DNA from: Tumebacillus avium
Lineage (GTDB): Bacteria; Bacillota; Bacilli; Tumebacillales; Tumebacillaceae
Reading direction: 5' to 3'
Assembly (NCBI RefSeq): GCF_002162355.1
Contig: NZ_CP021434.1
Span: forward strand, 342,501 to 406,500
Length of the DNA: 64,000 nt
Of this stretch, positions 38,353 through 49,882 are shown in pieces. Numbering within the stretch: position 1 is the stretch's first letter; every line of letters starts with the position of its first letter. A model generated the notes under the pieces. That model worked only from the letters and a program-made list of their open reading frames with translations. It did not search any database and was not told the origin of the DNA. Made by a program: the position numbers and the translations under genes.

Positions 38353-39820
38353 TTACACTGGGTCAGCAAATCTATACTGTACAGTGATCTCTTGATTTTC
38401 CCCAACATCAACTCTTGCTATCAAACGCTGCAAGATCGCCTCATAAAGTTCATCCAATTCCAACAACTTATCCAAGTGCTGCATAAAGGCTTTCTGGCTC
38501 ACTTGCATATTTGCAAACTTTTTCGCTTTGACTGTTTCTCTTTGGAGTTCTTCAACCTTATTCCGATTGAACTCGGTGATCTCCTTGTACTCGTCTTTCG
38601 AGATCGTGTCATCCGCCAGCAGTTTCAGAAACTTACGGTTCTCAGCCTTTAGCTTCTCGATCTCCTTCTCCAACTTCTGTACCCTCTTCACCTTTTCCTG
38701 ACTCTCCTTTGTCACATTTAATTCAAGTCGAGTCAATACAGTCGCACGGTCTACACCTGCATTCACCAGTTCCCGAAGGTCGCTCAAAATCAGTTTCGTC
38801 AAATGATCTTCCTTCATGGAATGGCTTGTACAAGCGTTTTGCCCATGCTTCTTAAAGCGTCCGCAGACATAGGCTTTGCGGTTTTGAAGGTACCAAAGTG
38901 CTGTTCCGCAATCGGCGCAGTACAGGTAGTTTGTGAAGAGGTGCTTCTTCGCCTTGGGCCGTTTCACATACCGGTTTTTCATAAGTGCCTGGACGGCTTC
39001 AAAGTCCTCTCGGGAGATGATCGGCTCATGTGCATCTTTGATCACGATCCATTCATCCTGCGGCAGCGTATCCCTCACCTTGCTTGTGACACTTCTGGTT
39101 TGGCTTCTACCTTGTACAAGATCACCGACATAGTGAGGGTTCTGCAGAATCAATTTGACGGACGTTCCCTGCCAGTACACCCCAGCATTCTTACGCCCAG
39201 ACACTTGACCCGGCGTTGGGTAGCCGCGAGCATCCATTTCCTTAGCAATCGACTCGATGCCCTTGCCTTCAAGATACAGTTGGAAAATCAACCTGACCGC
39301 TTCTACAGTCTCGTCAGTCCGCTTGTAAAGGCGTTTTTCATGCACGTTGTAGCCGTATGGGGGGATCGAGCCTTTAAACTCTCCCCGTTTGGCCATCTGG
39401 CGGAACACCACTTTGATCCGCTTGGAAATGCGGCGGCTCTCTTCTTCATAGAGCCAGGCATACAGACCAAACTTGTCAGTGTTGCCTTCCAACGTGTTGA
39501 TCGCTCCGTCCAGAGTAATGATGTGAATACGGTTCTCTTCCAGCACTCGACGGATCTTGTAAGAAAGCTCCCCGTTCCGGGCAAGTCGAGATAATTCTTT
39601 TGCCAAAATACAGTCAAACTTCTTCTGCTCTGCATCCTCAATCAGCCGTTTCAGGCTATCCCGCTTGTCATGCGTCCCTGTCTCAACATCAATGTAGAAA
39701 TCGTGCAGATCCCAACCTTTTTTCCGCGATGAAGCTATAGAAGAGCGACATCTGGTTGTCGATACTGGTCTTCTGCTCCTCTTTGTCCGTAGAAACGCGA
39801 AGATATGGCGCACACCTCAT
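38353..39820 (-). pseudogene. Large serine recombinase 2, frameshifted in a homopolymer
   Basis: Nearly the same as recombinase 1 from residue 34 on, including the zinc ribbon and coiled coil. A run of six T (39718-39723 on the plus strand) replaces five T in copy 1, so the N-terminal 33 codons, including catalytic S10, are out of frame with the rest. The correct start is ATG 39820; the alternative open frame from 39813 encodes a nonsense N-terminus. It may be inactive, or restored by slippage at the homopolymer. The C-terminus diverges (ADPV versus ADPFYKAS). Confidence 0.85.
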
Positions 39821-39993
39821 GATTCGGAATCCTCCTCATGAGATGTGGCCCTGAAAGCAATTTGTTGTGTATCTCTATTATACCTGAAATCGGTAGTATC
39901 TTGGGAAGCCATACATTTTTTCAACTCTGATTCAATGTATGGAAATAGCGCATCCACCAGTTGTTGAGTCCCGTTGAACCGTCTTTTGATCAT
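39817..39993 (-). CDS. Small protein coupled to recombinase 2
   Basis: 58 residues (MIKRRFNGTQQLVDALFPYIE...), basic then acidic. GAGAGGAGGGAATGAC precedes ATG 39993, and the TGA overlaps the recombinase ATG, so translation is coupled. A degraded remnant of its last codons lies upstream of recombinase 1 (a one-base deletion shifts the frame). Possibly a recombination directionality factor or regulator, by position only. Confidence 0.65.
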   Translation of the reverse strand: MIKRRFNGTQQLVDALFPYIESELKKCMASQDTTDFRYNRDTQQIAFRATSHEEDSES

Positions 39994-40109
39994 GTCATTC
40001 CCTCCTCTCAACAAGCAGCGCAAAAGTATCTGTATCGGGTGATAACGGCACCCCTCCCGGTCGTCTCGGCAAAACATAGCTGGGAGACGGCAACCAGCCT
40101 TAGAAAATA

Positions 40110-40156
40110 GAAAAGCCCCTAGAAACGGCTCACCAGCCGCTCCTATGAGGCTTTTT
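40110..40156 (-). terminator. Terminator of the tyrosine recombinase gene
   Basis: Outer stem AAAAGCC / GGCTTTTT with an inner ACGGCT / AGCCG stem, and a T-rich tail (CTTTTCTATTTT) on the minus strand. Confidence 0.6.
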
Positions 40157-40206
40157 ACACGATCTATAGATAGGTGATGGTTCCGATCTGGAACACCAAC
40201 CATTGC

Positions 40207-41163
40207 TTACGTCTTTGTATAAATCCTTGTCACATCATCACGACCATGCCCTAAAAGGGCGGCTACTTCCTGCCGCGCTTCGCGTTGTGTAAACCCGGCC
40301 TCAACACGAAGTTCGTACTGTTCTCTCGCATAAGAGTGCCGTAAGCCGTGATAAGTCAAATCAGGACGTTCGTCGATCTTCATCTGACCGGCATACCCAC
40401 TATCGAGGATAACCCGCTCTTGGAAATGCTCGCGATTGTTGTAAATCCAATTTTGTATGCTTTTGAAGGCTTGATGGTGCGTCCTGCCATGCCGGACAAA
40501 GACACGTTCCGAGCTGTTAGGTACTTCAAGGATTTCACGAAAAATCATCCGTACCGGAGCAGCCAATGGTACGTCCCGTGGAATGCCCCCTTTTGTGACA
40601 CGTAATGTGATATACCCTTTTCGGAGTGCATCACGTATTTGGGTTTTCGAAAGTGCTGTGGCTTCCTCGATCCTCAAGCCTCCGTACCGGGCGATCCCCA
40701 ATGACCAAGCTACATCATATCTTCCCGAGCTGCGAGCTAATGCAATTGCATTCCTCACTTCTGAATCACGCCAGGCACGATCTACGCCGCGACTTGATCT
40801 TTTCTCGTGATAACCGATCCCCTGATTGTCACTCAATTTGTACCTTGTTCGATCTACTTTCATATGAAGTTTGCGAATAGCTGCAAGGTCGGTTTTGATC
40901 GTCTTCGTTGATACGCCCGCTCTTTGTGATGCGCCGATGAAACTCTGCAAATGCTGATCCGAGATATTGCGGAAATTCTTCGAGCCGTAATGAATCGCAA
41001 GGTATTTGCAAAATGCTCGTAACCCTTCCCTATAACGTTCTGTTCCTCTAAATCCTTGATCGTGGTTCCGATAGTTAAACAACTTCTCGACCTGATGCCA
41101 AAGGTTCTCATAGATTCGTTTTTGCTTTTCTGTCATGGGCCAGTCACGTCGCTTTCGTCCCAT
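40207..41163 (-). CDS. Tyrosine recombinase / phage-type integrase
   Basis: 318 residues. A core-binding helical region (about 25-110) precedes a catalytic domain with the expected residues: R in GLRIEEA, K in TKGGIPR, H-x-x-R in HGLRHSYA, H in LLGHGRDDV and nucleophile Y in RIYTK at the end. AAGGGAG lies nine bases before the ATG. The upstream non-coding region may hold its recombination sites. Confidence 0.9.
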   Translation of the reverse strand: MGRKRRDWPMTEKQKRIYENLWHQVEKLFNYRNHDQGFRGTERYREGLRAFCKYLAIHYGSKNFRNISDQHLQSFIGASQRAGVSTKTIKTDLAAIRKLHMKVDRTRYKLSDNQGIGYHEKRSSRGVDRAWRDSEVRNAIALARSSGRYDVAWSLGIARYGGLRIEEATALSKTQIRDALRKGYITLRVTKGGIPRDVPLAAPVRMIFREILEVPNSSERVFVRHGRTHHQAFKSIQNWIYNNREHFQERVILDSGYAGQMKIDERPDLTYHGLRHSYAREQYELRVEAGFTQREARQEVAALLGHGRDDVTRIYTKT

Positions 41164-41194
41164 CTCGCACCACTCCCTTACTTAATCGGTCATC

Positions 41195-41212
41195 CTGTCC
41201 GAATTTGGACAG
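41195..41212. repeat. Palindrome upstream of the tyrosine recombinase
   Basis: CTGTCC-GAATTT-GGACAG, about 35 bases before the start codon. Possible operator or recombinase-binding site. Confidence 0.45.
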
Positions 41213-41289
41213 ACTTCACCCACCGGCATTCACTACCGTCTCACACCTTTCTCATGCCATTTTGGGCTGCCAGAGGCGAGCTTGCGAGG

Positions 41290-41700
41290 TTTTTCGCAAG
41301 CCGTCTCATTCCAACGCAGCTACCGCTTGCGCTCGAATGAGACGGCTTGCCAAGCTTGCGATCCAGCGATGAAGTTGTGCATGTCCGTTAAGTACCAGCG
41401 CCATCCACCTGCTGCCGCAGGTGCAACCTAGCAGGTTGCTATGGCATCGCGATCTACCCGACATCGGGCGGGATATCCCCTATCGCATGTACGAGAGTGG
41501 AAACGAGTGAGTGTACAACGCTCATTCGTCCGGACTGTTTCTAAATCCCCGTCCAAGGGATCGGCTGTATCGGTGCCTGCATCCGTTACGCTTACAGTAC
41601 AAAAGCCCCCAGCCAGGGAGGTCACTCGACCACACCATAACTCAGAGGCTTCACAAACTACTTGACTGCAATTTTGAACACAGCCCTTCTCCCTCACTCC
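41290..41700 (-). other. Structured non-coding stretch rich in hairpins
   Basis: No supported gene. It holds a 16-bp inverted repeat (GCAAGCCGTCTCATTC at 41296-41311 and its complement at 41335-41350), CACCTGC-TGCC-GCAGGTG (41406-41423) and GCAACC-TAGCA-GGTTGC (41423-41439). CCGTCTCA recurs near 41236 and 41301 and inverted near 41338. It may be the 3' part of a long RNA or recombination sites of the adjacent integrase. Confidence 0.5.
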
Positions 41701-41720
41701 ATTTCCCATTTGGAATATCT

Positions 41721-41777
41721 ATAAAAATAAAAAGGGCGCAGCAAGTCCGATTACTTTCAATCAGACGAACTACACCC
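41721..41777 (-). terminator. Terminator of the candidate ncRNA
   Basis: Stem GGGTGTAG...CTGCGCCC with inner GTCTGATT / AATCGGAC (allowing G-U pairs), followed on the minus strand by TTTTTATTTTTAT. Confidence 0.8.
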
Positions 41778-42139
41778 TTGTAATTGATTCTTTCATAAAA
41801 TACTACCAGTGATAAAATCCACTGCACCAGAACTCCATCTAATGCGTGCATGTGCTGGAACATGCGACACGCTTGTAGCTACTAGTTCGAGGTCTTCGCA
41901 AGGTTTTACCCGTATTACCTCACGACTTAGGCACATCCTCGACGGCCTGCTGAAACCAATGTGTCATCAATCGGGTTGGCTAACTTGGATTAGCCCGGAG
42001 TCGATGAAACTCCGTTTCGTCCGTTCCATACTCGATGAACAGTTCAGCGCTACTACCGAAACTGAACTCTCTCATGGAAGTTCCTTGCATCCTCTCAGTT
42101 CCCAGTAAACTTCGTAGAGAAATGCATCCAAATTTTCTT
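41722..42139 (-). ncRNA. Candidate structured non-coding RNA of about 0.42 kb
   Basis: A promoter and a strong terminator on the minus strand bound a stretch without any gene. Inside are successive hairpins: AGTT-tactggG-AACT, GTTCAG...CTGAAC nested in TTCCAT...ATGGAA, GGAGT-ttcatcg-ACTCC, GGGCTAA-tccaag-TTAGCC and GCATGT-tccagc-ACATGC. Stem spacing looks like a folded RNA and not a coding region. It does not resemble tmRNA, RNase P RNA or 6S RNA from memory. It belongs to the integrative element beside the tyrosine recombinase. Function unknown. Confidence 0.55.
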
Positions 42140-42145
42140 TCAAAT

Positions 42146-42175
42146 ATTATATCACATCACCTCATTTGGAATCAA
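42146..42175 (-). promoter_or_regulatory. Promoter of the candidate ncRNA
   Basis: On the minus strand TTGATT (42170-42175) and a perfect TATAAT (42146-42151) are 18 bases apart; transcription would start near 42139. Confidence 0.65.
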
Positions 42176-42243
42176 TACCCATTTCTATACACATACTTCA
42201 GTCAGTTTGTCTATGATTGGGCTGGAGTCCTCTTCAAAAAAAT

Positions 42244-42281
42244 AATATGCCCTACTTGTTTCTCAACAAGTAGGGCATATT
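42244..42281 (-). terminator. Terminator of the 42.3-kb gene
   Basis: A perfect 17-bp stem AATATGCCCTACTTGTT and complement with a 4-base loop, then ATTTTTTTG on the minus strand. Confidence 0.92.
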
Positions 42282-42307
42282 GCCGCAGGACAGGACAGGG
42301 CAATCAA

Positions 42308-42703
42308 TCATGGGGTGGGATCAATTTTCGTATGCGGAAAACTAAGAAACCAACCTTCCTCTTCCTTCTGCACATAGAACAGATCGGTGCGTACCTGACC
42401 CTCTTCTTCTGCCGCCAATGTCACCTCATAAATTTTCGGCGAAATTGTCTCTTGGTTGATCTCAAAAGAGAGCTGCTCTTCATCAAGTCCGCCAAACTCC
42501 TGCAGTCTGCTTTCCAATTGCTCCTCTGTGCTCGTCGTCAAGGATAGCTTTTCTAATTGGGCGAGGTCTTTCGCTACTAGAGCCTGACGATAACTAGACA
42601 ACAGTTCCTCTTTGGAAGCCATACCCTGATCAGGCCATAATGCTAAAACAAGCACCAAGGCAACCAAAACGAAACCAAATCCAAGTAGCACTTTTTTCGT
42701 CAA
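42308..42703 (-). CDS. Membrane-anchored protein of unknown function
   Basis: 131 residues. N-terminal KK plus hydrophobic anchor (VLLGFGFVLVALVLVLAL), then an extracytoplasmic domain with a cystatin/NTF2-like look (SYRQALVAKDLAQLEKLSL... YEVTLAAEEEGQVRTDLFYVQKEEEGWFLSF), similar in style to DUF4878 proteins. TTG 42703 follows GGGAGGGAGACGG. Lies 24 bases downstream of the amidase-domain gene, probably cotranscribed. Confidence 0.7.
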   Translation of the reverse strand: MTKKVLLGFGFVLVALVLVLALWPDQGMASKEELLSSYRQALVAKDLAQLEKLSLTTSTEEQLESRLQEFGGLDEEQLSFEINQETISPKIYEVTLAAEEEGQVRTDLFYVQKEEEGWFLSFPHTKIDPTP

Positions 42704-42727
42704 CCGTCTCCCTCCCCAAACATATAC

Positions 42728-43810
42728 TTATCGAGCCATTTTCCAAAAGTAGAAGGTTCCACTCGGATAGTTGGATTTAATCAGGGACAAAGGTTTGTCC
42801 AGTGAATTACTCGTATGCTGGCTAATGTAAATATTGCCGCTCGCATCAATTGCTGTAACGATCGTCGTGTGATCCACAACACCGTCACTCGTGAAGTCGA
42901 TTTGTATCACATCACCAAGGCGCAGGTTGGATGTCGAGGAGGTATAGCTTCCCCGATCTGTGTATGACAGAAGCCAATAGTGATCCTCTGCATTCACCCA
43001 CGTGTAGGTTTGAGTTGTGTCGTTGTACCACCAGGCTAGTTCGTCCTGATACCAGCCATCAACATATGGTAATCCACCTTTCTTTTCTGCCTGTGATACG
43101 AAGTTTGTACAGTCCTGAGAAAAACTTCTGTAATTCCAATTATAATTGATTGCATACTGTCTTGCATAATTTGCTGCAGCAATACCATCCCAATAAAGCT
43201 CTGGGGCGATTACTGCGTTGTTTTCCACCGGATGATCGACCTTACCTACATAAGAGGGCTTTTTTTCTCTTGCCTTTTCTAAAGCCTTCATTGTGACCGG
43301 GGCCGACTTGCTCCCATTAAGAACTTCATCAGCGACGATTACCCAGTTTCCTTCCGAATCTTTTTCCAGGACTATTTGGTGCGTTTCTTGATCGACCGTA
43401 AATTCAGGAATAGAGGTATCGCTCGGGTTAGATACGCTTTGCAGATAATATTTCACCAACTCCCCTACCTCGACTACAGCAAGGTTTCCATTCAATTCAA
43501 CTTTGTTAAACGAAAGCTCAGTGTTTTGTTTTTTATACTTCAAGCCAGCATCTTTGAGCCCTTTCAAGTCTTGTGCCAAATCCTTTTGGTACTTCTTAAT
43601 AACATCCATCGAGAATTCCGATCCTAAAGTAGTTTGGACATCGGACAGATATCGATCATTTTTCTTTTGAAAGGCGTGTTTTACAAACCCCTGCAGACTT
43701 TTTTCGATGTCCGCCTTGTTCTGATCCCCTACGTTTGCAGAAGCATTTCCGCCAAGACCCACAGTAAGCATTGTGACAGCGATCAATGAAAGTACAGCAA
43801 GTTTTTTCAA
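42728..43810 (-). CDS. Secreted protein with C-terminal putative amidase domain
   Basis: 360 residues. Sec signal peptide (KKLAVLSLIAVTMLTVGLGGNASA). About 40-190 is a helical and beta region of unknown role; about 215-360 matches the Amidase_6 (CHAP/NlpC-like) domain: YWDGIAAANYARQYAINYNWNYRSFSQDCTNFVSQA with the likely catalytic Cys, and DHTTIVTAIDASGNIYISQHT with the His. It probably cuts peptidoglycan or peptides outside the cell. TTG 43810 follows AAGGAGGGA. Confidence 0.85.
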   Translation of the reverse strand: MKKLAVLSLIAVTMLTVGLGGNASANVGDQNKADIEKSLQGFVKHAFQKKNDRYLSDVQTTLGSEFSMDVIKKYQKDLAQDLKGLKDAGLKYKKQNTELSFNKVELNGNLAVVEVGELVKYYLQSVSNPSDTSIPEFTVDQETHQIVLEKDSEGNWVIVADEVLNGSKSAPVTMKALEKAREKKPSYVGKVDHPVENNAVIAPELYWDGIAAANYARQYAINYNWNYRSFSQDCTNFVSQAEKKGGLPYVDGWYQDELAWWYNDTTQTYTWVNAEDHYWLLSYTDRGSYTSSTSNLRLGDVIQIDFTSDGVVDHTTIVTAIDASGNIYISQHTSNSLDKPLSLIKSNYPSGTFYFWKMAR

Positions 43811-44153
43811 AAAGAATCCCTCCTTGGATATTATACAAATAATCACATTCCATAAGAACAAAAAAACACCTTCTTTTGTAATCTGTAAATTACAAATAAA
43901 AATAATCTCCTATATTCCTTCCACAATCCCATCTACCTCAGTTCCACATCTAACCCATATGTATCTTTGTATAGGCGAAATAAAATCGCATCTACAAAAC
44001 ACGCCCTAACTTAATAAATTTATTACACGTTTATTGTTTATCCCTATTCAGGTTAAGATTGTTGTATATAAAATCATCCGATGCTACTGCCAAAAGAAAC
44101 CTAACAGTTGTGTTGGCTTGATTTACCTATTACAACGATCGGAGGGCCTTTCA
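43811..44153. other. Intergenic region between divergent amidase and regulator genes
   Basis: AT-rich, no supported gene. A minus-strand TATAAT at 43830-43835 could drive the amidase gene. Upstream of the regulator there is a TATATAAAAT stretch near 44060 without a good -35. No hairpin of note. Confidence 0.5.
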
Positions 44154-45440
44154 TTGAAACTCGGTGAACGCATCAGAGAACTTCGAATTACAAAGGGACT
44201 GACGCAAATTGATTTGGCAAAAGGTTTAGTAACGCCAAGCATGATCTCCCAAATTGAATCCGGCAAAGCAAATCCGTCTTACCACGTATTAAGCGAAATC
44301 TCAAAAAAACTAGAAACCCCCCTCGAAAACTTCCTCACTGATATTGAAGATCAGATGAATCAACAAAGCGTGATGAAAGTGGCCCGAGCTTTATTCGCCT
44401 CCCAAAAATACAGGAAAGCCGCCAGCATGTTTCAGTCACTTCTCAAATATCCATCTTTCTCTTTAGAGCAGGCAGCCGCACTACGACTTGACCTGTCGGA
44501 ATGTTACCTCCATGAGGCTCAGTTTGATCAAGCAGAACATCTTTGTGACGAAGCTTTTGAAATGTACAGACGGCAAAACAATGCAGTTGGAATGATTCGA
44601 ACTCTCCATCTTCTCGGCCAGTTAGAGTTTCAGCAGAAAAGGTTTCACGTTGCGATCTACTACTGGCGGAGAGCTCATGAGCTATTCGGCCAGGTAGAGT
44701 TTTTAGATCCATTCGCCCAGTCAGTCGTACTTCTCGATCTCGGCAACGTCTATCTCCAATACGGTGATCCTGCTCTTGCAACTAAGTATTTTCAGCAAGC
44801 CGATGAGTTACTTTCTGACACTACCCACGTTGAACAAATCACAGAAGCATATTTAGGAATGGCGAAATCAGCCCTAAAAGCCGGAGCTTTTGAAAAGGCC
44901 TGTGAGTTTGCTGACCATTCCACATCACTTGCAACTGCAAGAAGACACATAAAAGCTTCCATAGATGTGAAAATGAGAGTCGCAACAGTCCAAGTTCAAG
45001 AAAATCTCGACGAAGCCCTTTCCTTACTTGCAGACTGCGTGAATCGTTATCAAAAACACAACTTCAAGGTGGAAGCAATCGACGCAACCGGTAAGATTGC
45101 AAGGTTACATCTGCAAAAAGGGGACTTCGAAAAGTGCTTCGAGCTCTGTGAGCATTGCATTTCTGAGTTGCCAAAAAACACCCTGGCATTGGCATCCGTA
45201 GTAAGGACGAAAGCCATCGCAGATGCTGCAACCGGGCAGATCGACCGCGCTATCTCTGAAATTGATGCCTCTATTGCAATGTTTCAGACTCATGAGGTTT
45301 GGTCTGAGGTAGCGGAGACCTACTCAATACTCGGGGATCTGTACCACAAGCAGGGAGAGCATGACAAAGCAATTCTAGCCCTGCATCAGATGAAAAAGTA
45401 CATTGAGCAAAATTTGAAAAGCAGAGGCATTATTCTTTGA
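44154..45440 (+). CDS. RRNPP-type HTH-TPR regulator 3 (NprR-like)
   Basis: 428 residues from TTG 44154 (GGAGGG seven bases before). N-terminal XRE helix-turn-helix LGERIRELRITKGLTQIDLAKGLVTPSMISQIESGKANPS (about 3-42), closely resembling regulator 1, then TPR helices through residue 420 (FASQKYRKAASMFQSLLKY; LLDLGNVYLQYGDPALATKYFQQA; YSILGDLYHKQGEHDKAILALHQM) and a C-terminal RGIIL. No peptide gene follows. A convergent Spo0E-like gene shares its terminator; whether it regulates that gene is unknown. Confidence 0.88.
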   Translation: MKLGERIRELRITKGLTQIDLAKGLVTPSMISQIESGKANPSYHVLSEISKKLETPLENFLTDIEDQMNQQSVMKVARALFASQKYRKAASMFQSLLKYPSFSLEQAAALRLDLSECYLHEAQFDQAEHLCDEAFEMYRRQNNAVGMIRTLHLLGQLEFQQKRFHVAIYYWRRAHELFGQVEFLDPFAQSVVLLDLGNVYLQYGDPALATKYFQQADELLSDTTHVEQITEAYLGMAKSALKAGAFEKACEFADHSTSLATARRHIKASIDVKMRVATVQVQENLDEALSLLADCVNRYQKHNFKVEAIDATGKIARLHLQKGDFEKCFELCEHCISELPKNTLALASVVRTKAIADAATGQIDRAISEIDASIAMFQTHEVWSEVAETYSILGDLYHKQGEHDKAILALHQMKKYIEQNLKSRGIIL

Positions 45441-45461
45441 CTTTACTCTACCTAAAACAAA

Positions 45462-45498
45462 CAGGATGCGGCTTGATCATGTTTCAAGCCGCATCCTG
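45462..45498. terminator. Bidirectional terminator between regulator 3 and the Spo0E-like gene
   Basis: A perfect 15-bp stem CAGGATGCGGCTTGA and its complement TCAAGCCGCATCCTG with a 7-base loop; the Spo0E-like stop codon lies at its edge. Confidence 0.75.
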
Positions 45499-45653
45499 AG
45501 TTGTTGTTTTACAAGAAACTGGTCTAAATCCTGACTTGCCCGAACGACCCGTTCATTGACGAGATTACCAGTCTCTTCAGCTAGACGGTGCATCTCATTC
45601 CGTAAGGTTTCAATCGTGTCTTCTAAGCTCATGTTTTCGTTTTCGTGTTCCAC
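45477..45653 (-). CDS. Spo0E-like sporulation regulatory protein
   Basis: 58 residues: two short helices with the Spo0E pattern, LEDTIETLRNEMHRLAEETGNL then VVRASQDLDQFLVKQQ, where S-Q-x-L-D is the signature. Spo0E-type phosphatases dephosphorylate Spo0A-P and delay sporulation. GTG 45653 follows GGGGGT at six bases; ATG 45629 is a less likely start. Being on a mobile element next to peptide-sensing regulators, it may let the element affect host sporulation. Confidence 0.8.
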   Translation of the reverse strand: MEHENENMSLEDTIETLRNEMHRLAEETGNLVNERVVRASQDLDQFLVKQQLRMRLET

Positions 45654-46076
45654 AAAAACACCCCCGGTACAAAAAAACAAGGCAGCAGAGCGCTACCTTG
45701 TGACAATGAGTGTCCACAGCATGAAAACCACACACAGAACGTGATGCGATCCCCTGAGAGTGTTTCCGAAATGGTTCGTGCTTGACACTAGGGAGGCCAT
45801 CAAAAAATGAGACGCAGCAACTTTTTGATGGTCAGTGAAAGGGACACCAACATTTCAGCGAAATCCTACCCTCGGCCGTTTAGCTGTTGTTTCCCTTACA
45901 AGGAGATCATAACAGGGTGTTTAACACAACATCAACTATATAAAATATTTGTTACTATCGACCGACTTTTATACACAAAACCCTTGAGTATCAACCAACA
46001 ATTCCACACAAGAGTATTTATTAACAATATATTTTGTTATAATTATCACAGAAAACCTTACCGGGAGGACCAGTCG
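45654..46076. other. Intergenic region upstream of regulator 4
   Basis: No supported gene. Contains a CAAGG...CCTTG hairpin near 45690 and a TATAAT at 46038-46043 that probably belongs to the promoter of regulator 4, without a clear -35. Confidence 0.5.
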
Positions 46077-46608
46077 ATGAAATTAAATGTTAACATACAA
46101 AAGCTCGGAAACAAGTTGCGAGAGTTACGAGTAGAAAAGGGGCTGTCACAAAGAGAACTGGCAGGCGCAATTTGTTCTTCATCCACAGTTAGCCAGATCG
46201 AAAACGGTACATATCCTAGCATCCCCTCAGTCGAAATATTAAATGGACTCTGTGAAAAACTCGGTACTACCCTCGGTGAGCTTTTCGTAGATGCAGATTT
46301 AGACAGTGAAGCCCTTGAAAATGACGTACTTATTGATATCCTAACTGTCCTATTGCATCGGGGAGAGTTTGATGAAGCGCAACGAATCCTCAATGAGTTG
46401 GATACTCGACAGAACCTGCTTGTATATCAGAAAAACAAACTAATGATCTGCCACGGTGACTATCTATTAAAGCAAGGCGAATATCATCAAGCGGTAGATT
46501 ACCTGACCAACTTTCAGCATCAGTTGGAATCAAAACGGGAAACAGATGGACATTTGCTAACAAATATCTATAACAGGATTGGCACAGCATGGTATTTGCT
46601 TGGCAATA
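46077..46608 (+). pseudogene. RRNPP-type HTH-TPR regulator 4, 5' part, interrupted by IS21
   Basis: ATG 46077 follows GGGAGGACC. Encodes the XRE helix-turn-helix (LGNKLRELRVEKGLSQRELAGAICSSSTVSQIENGTYPS) and the first TPR helices. IS21 copy 2 starts at 46609; the frame then ends inside the element. Joined to base 49053, the gene encodes an intact 446-residue receptor. The truncated form keeps the DNA-binding domain but loses the peptide-binding C-terminal repeats. Confidence 0.88.
46602..46608 (+). repeat. Target-site duplication, left copy (IS21 copy 2)
   Basis: GGCAATA, repeated at 49046-49052 right after the element. Confidence 0.85.
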
Positions 46609-46676
46609 TGTGTTTCGCAACTAAAAAGTGCAGAGTGTCGCGGCCATTTTGTGCATAGCACCGCCAACACCGAAAT

Positions 46677-48901
<2,225 letters not shown>

Positions 48902-49045
48902 CCTCTCGATCCCCCTTGGTCGTCGCAAACCGTAGGGTAAGATAGTAGATCGATGTTGGCAAGTGCTTTTTTAATGCCAAAATGTCGCGGGCAAAGTCTG
49001 CACTTTTACGCCGCGACATTCTGCATTTTCATTATGCGATAAACA

Positions 49046-49861
49046 GGCAATATGATAAACGCCTACAACTACTACTTCAAAGCATACCAACAGTGCCTTC
49101 TGCTTTCTGAAAATGACATGTTAACCGCCAAGGTTTCGTACAATTTAGGAACTGCTTGTAGGTGGCTGCGATTTGACACTCATGCAAAGTCATTCCTAGA
49201 ACAGGCAAAGCAAGTTTTCGATAAATTTTCTGATCAACGTAGCGTTGCCGACACCTTGTATGTACTCGGCATTGTTCATAAAAATATGAAGGATTTTAAG
49301 ATTGCAGGCGAGTATATCAAACACTCATTGGCGATCTACGAATCCCTTGAAATTATTGATTGGGCACAGATCGCAAAACGAACTTACGCATATGACATTC
49401 TCGGAACCGATAGACCAAAGGAAGCGATCAATGTTTTAGTCGAGTCGATCCCCACTCTCAAAGAGAACAAAGATTATAAAGAACTTGCTCTAACCTACGC
49501 GAGAATTGCTCAACTACACTTAGAACTCGGTGAATTAGAACAATCGTCATTTTTTATGAATCTCGCTGAAGAAATCTATCAAGACGAGATCACTGTAAAA
49601 TCACCACTGGTCAATTCTTATATTCTATTGACCCATGCACGTTACTACCTAAGAATTAAAAAGTTTGAAAAGTCCGTTCAATATGCGTTCAAATCCTCTG
49701 CCATACTTGATAAAATGAAACTGCATAAGGAAATGGCAGACTCACTGCAAATTGCTTATCAAGCGTACAAAGAGGCCGGAGATTTTCCGAAGGCTTTGGC
49801 AATCTCAGAGCAAATAATGAGTACGTTACGAGAAGCCGTTGAGTCCCTTGCTAATCCTTAA
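49046..49861 (+). pseudogene. RRNPP-type HTH-TPR regulator 4, 3' part
   Basis: Begins with the right copy of the duplication. The frame from 49053 continues regulator 4 with TPR helices (NAYNYYFKAYQQCLLLSENDMLTAKVSYNLGTA; DTLYVLGIVHKNMKDFKIAGEYIKHSLAIYESL; LQIAYQAYKEAGDFPKALAISEQIM) to the TAA at 49859-49861. An ATG at 49052 arises by chance at the junction, without a ribosome site, so a separate C-terminal product is unlikely unless driven from the IS. Confidence 0.85.
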
Positions 49862-49882
49862 CCAGAAAGGAGGGTGAGCGGA

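Noticed and set aside
41651-41863. 70-codon minus-strand frame within the ncRNA candidate
   Set aside because: No ribosome site, and it spans the terminator hairpin of the RNA.
41164-42140. Group II intron
   Set aside because: No domain V-like GAGC...GUUC hairpin, no GUGYG 5' end and no maturase gene; kept only as unclassified structured RNA.
49052-49861. Independent TPR protein
   Set aside because: The ATG arises at the IS junction; without the element the frame is continuous with regulator 4.
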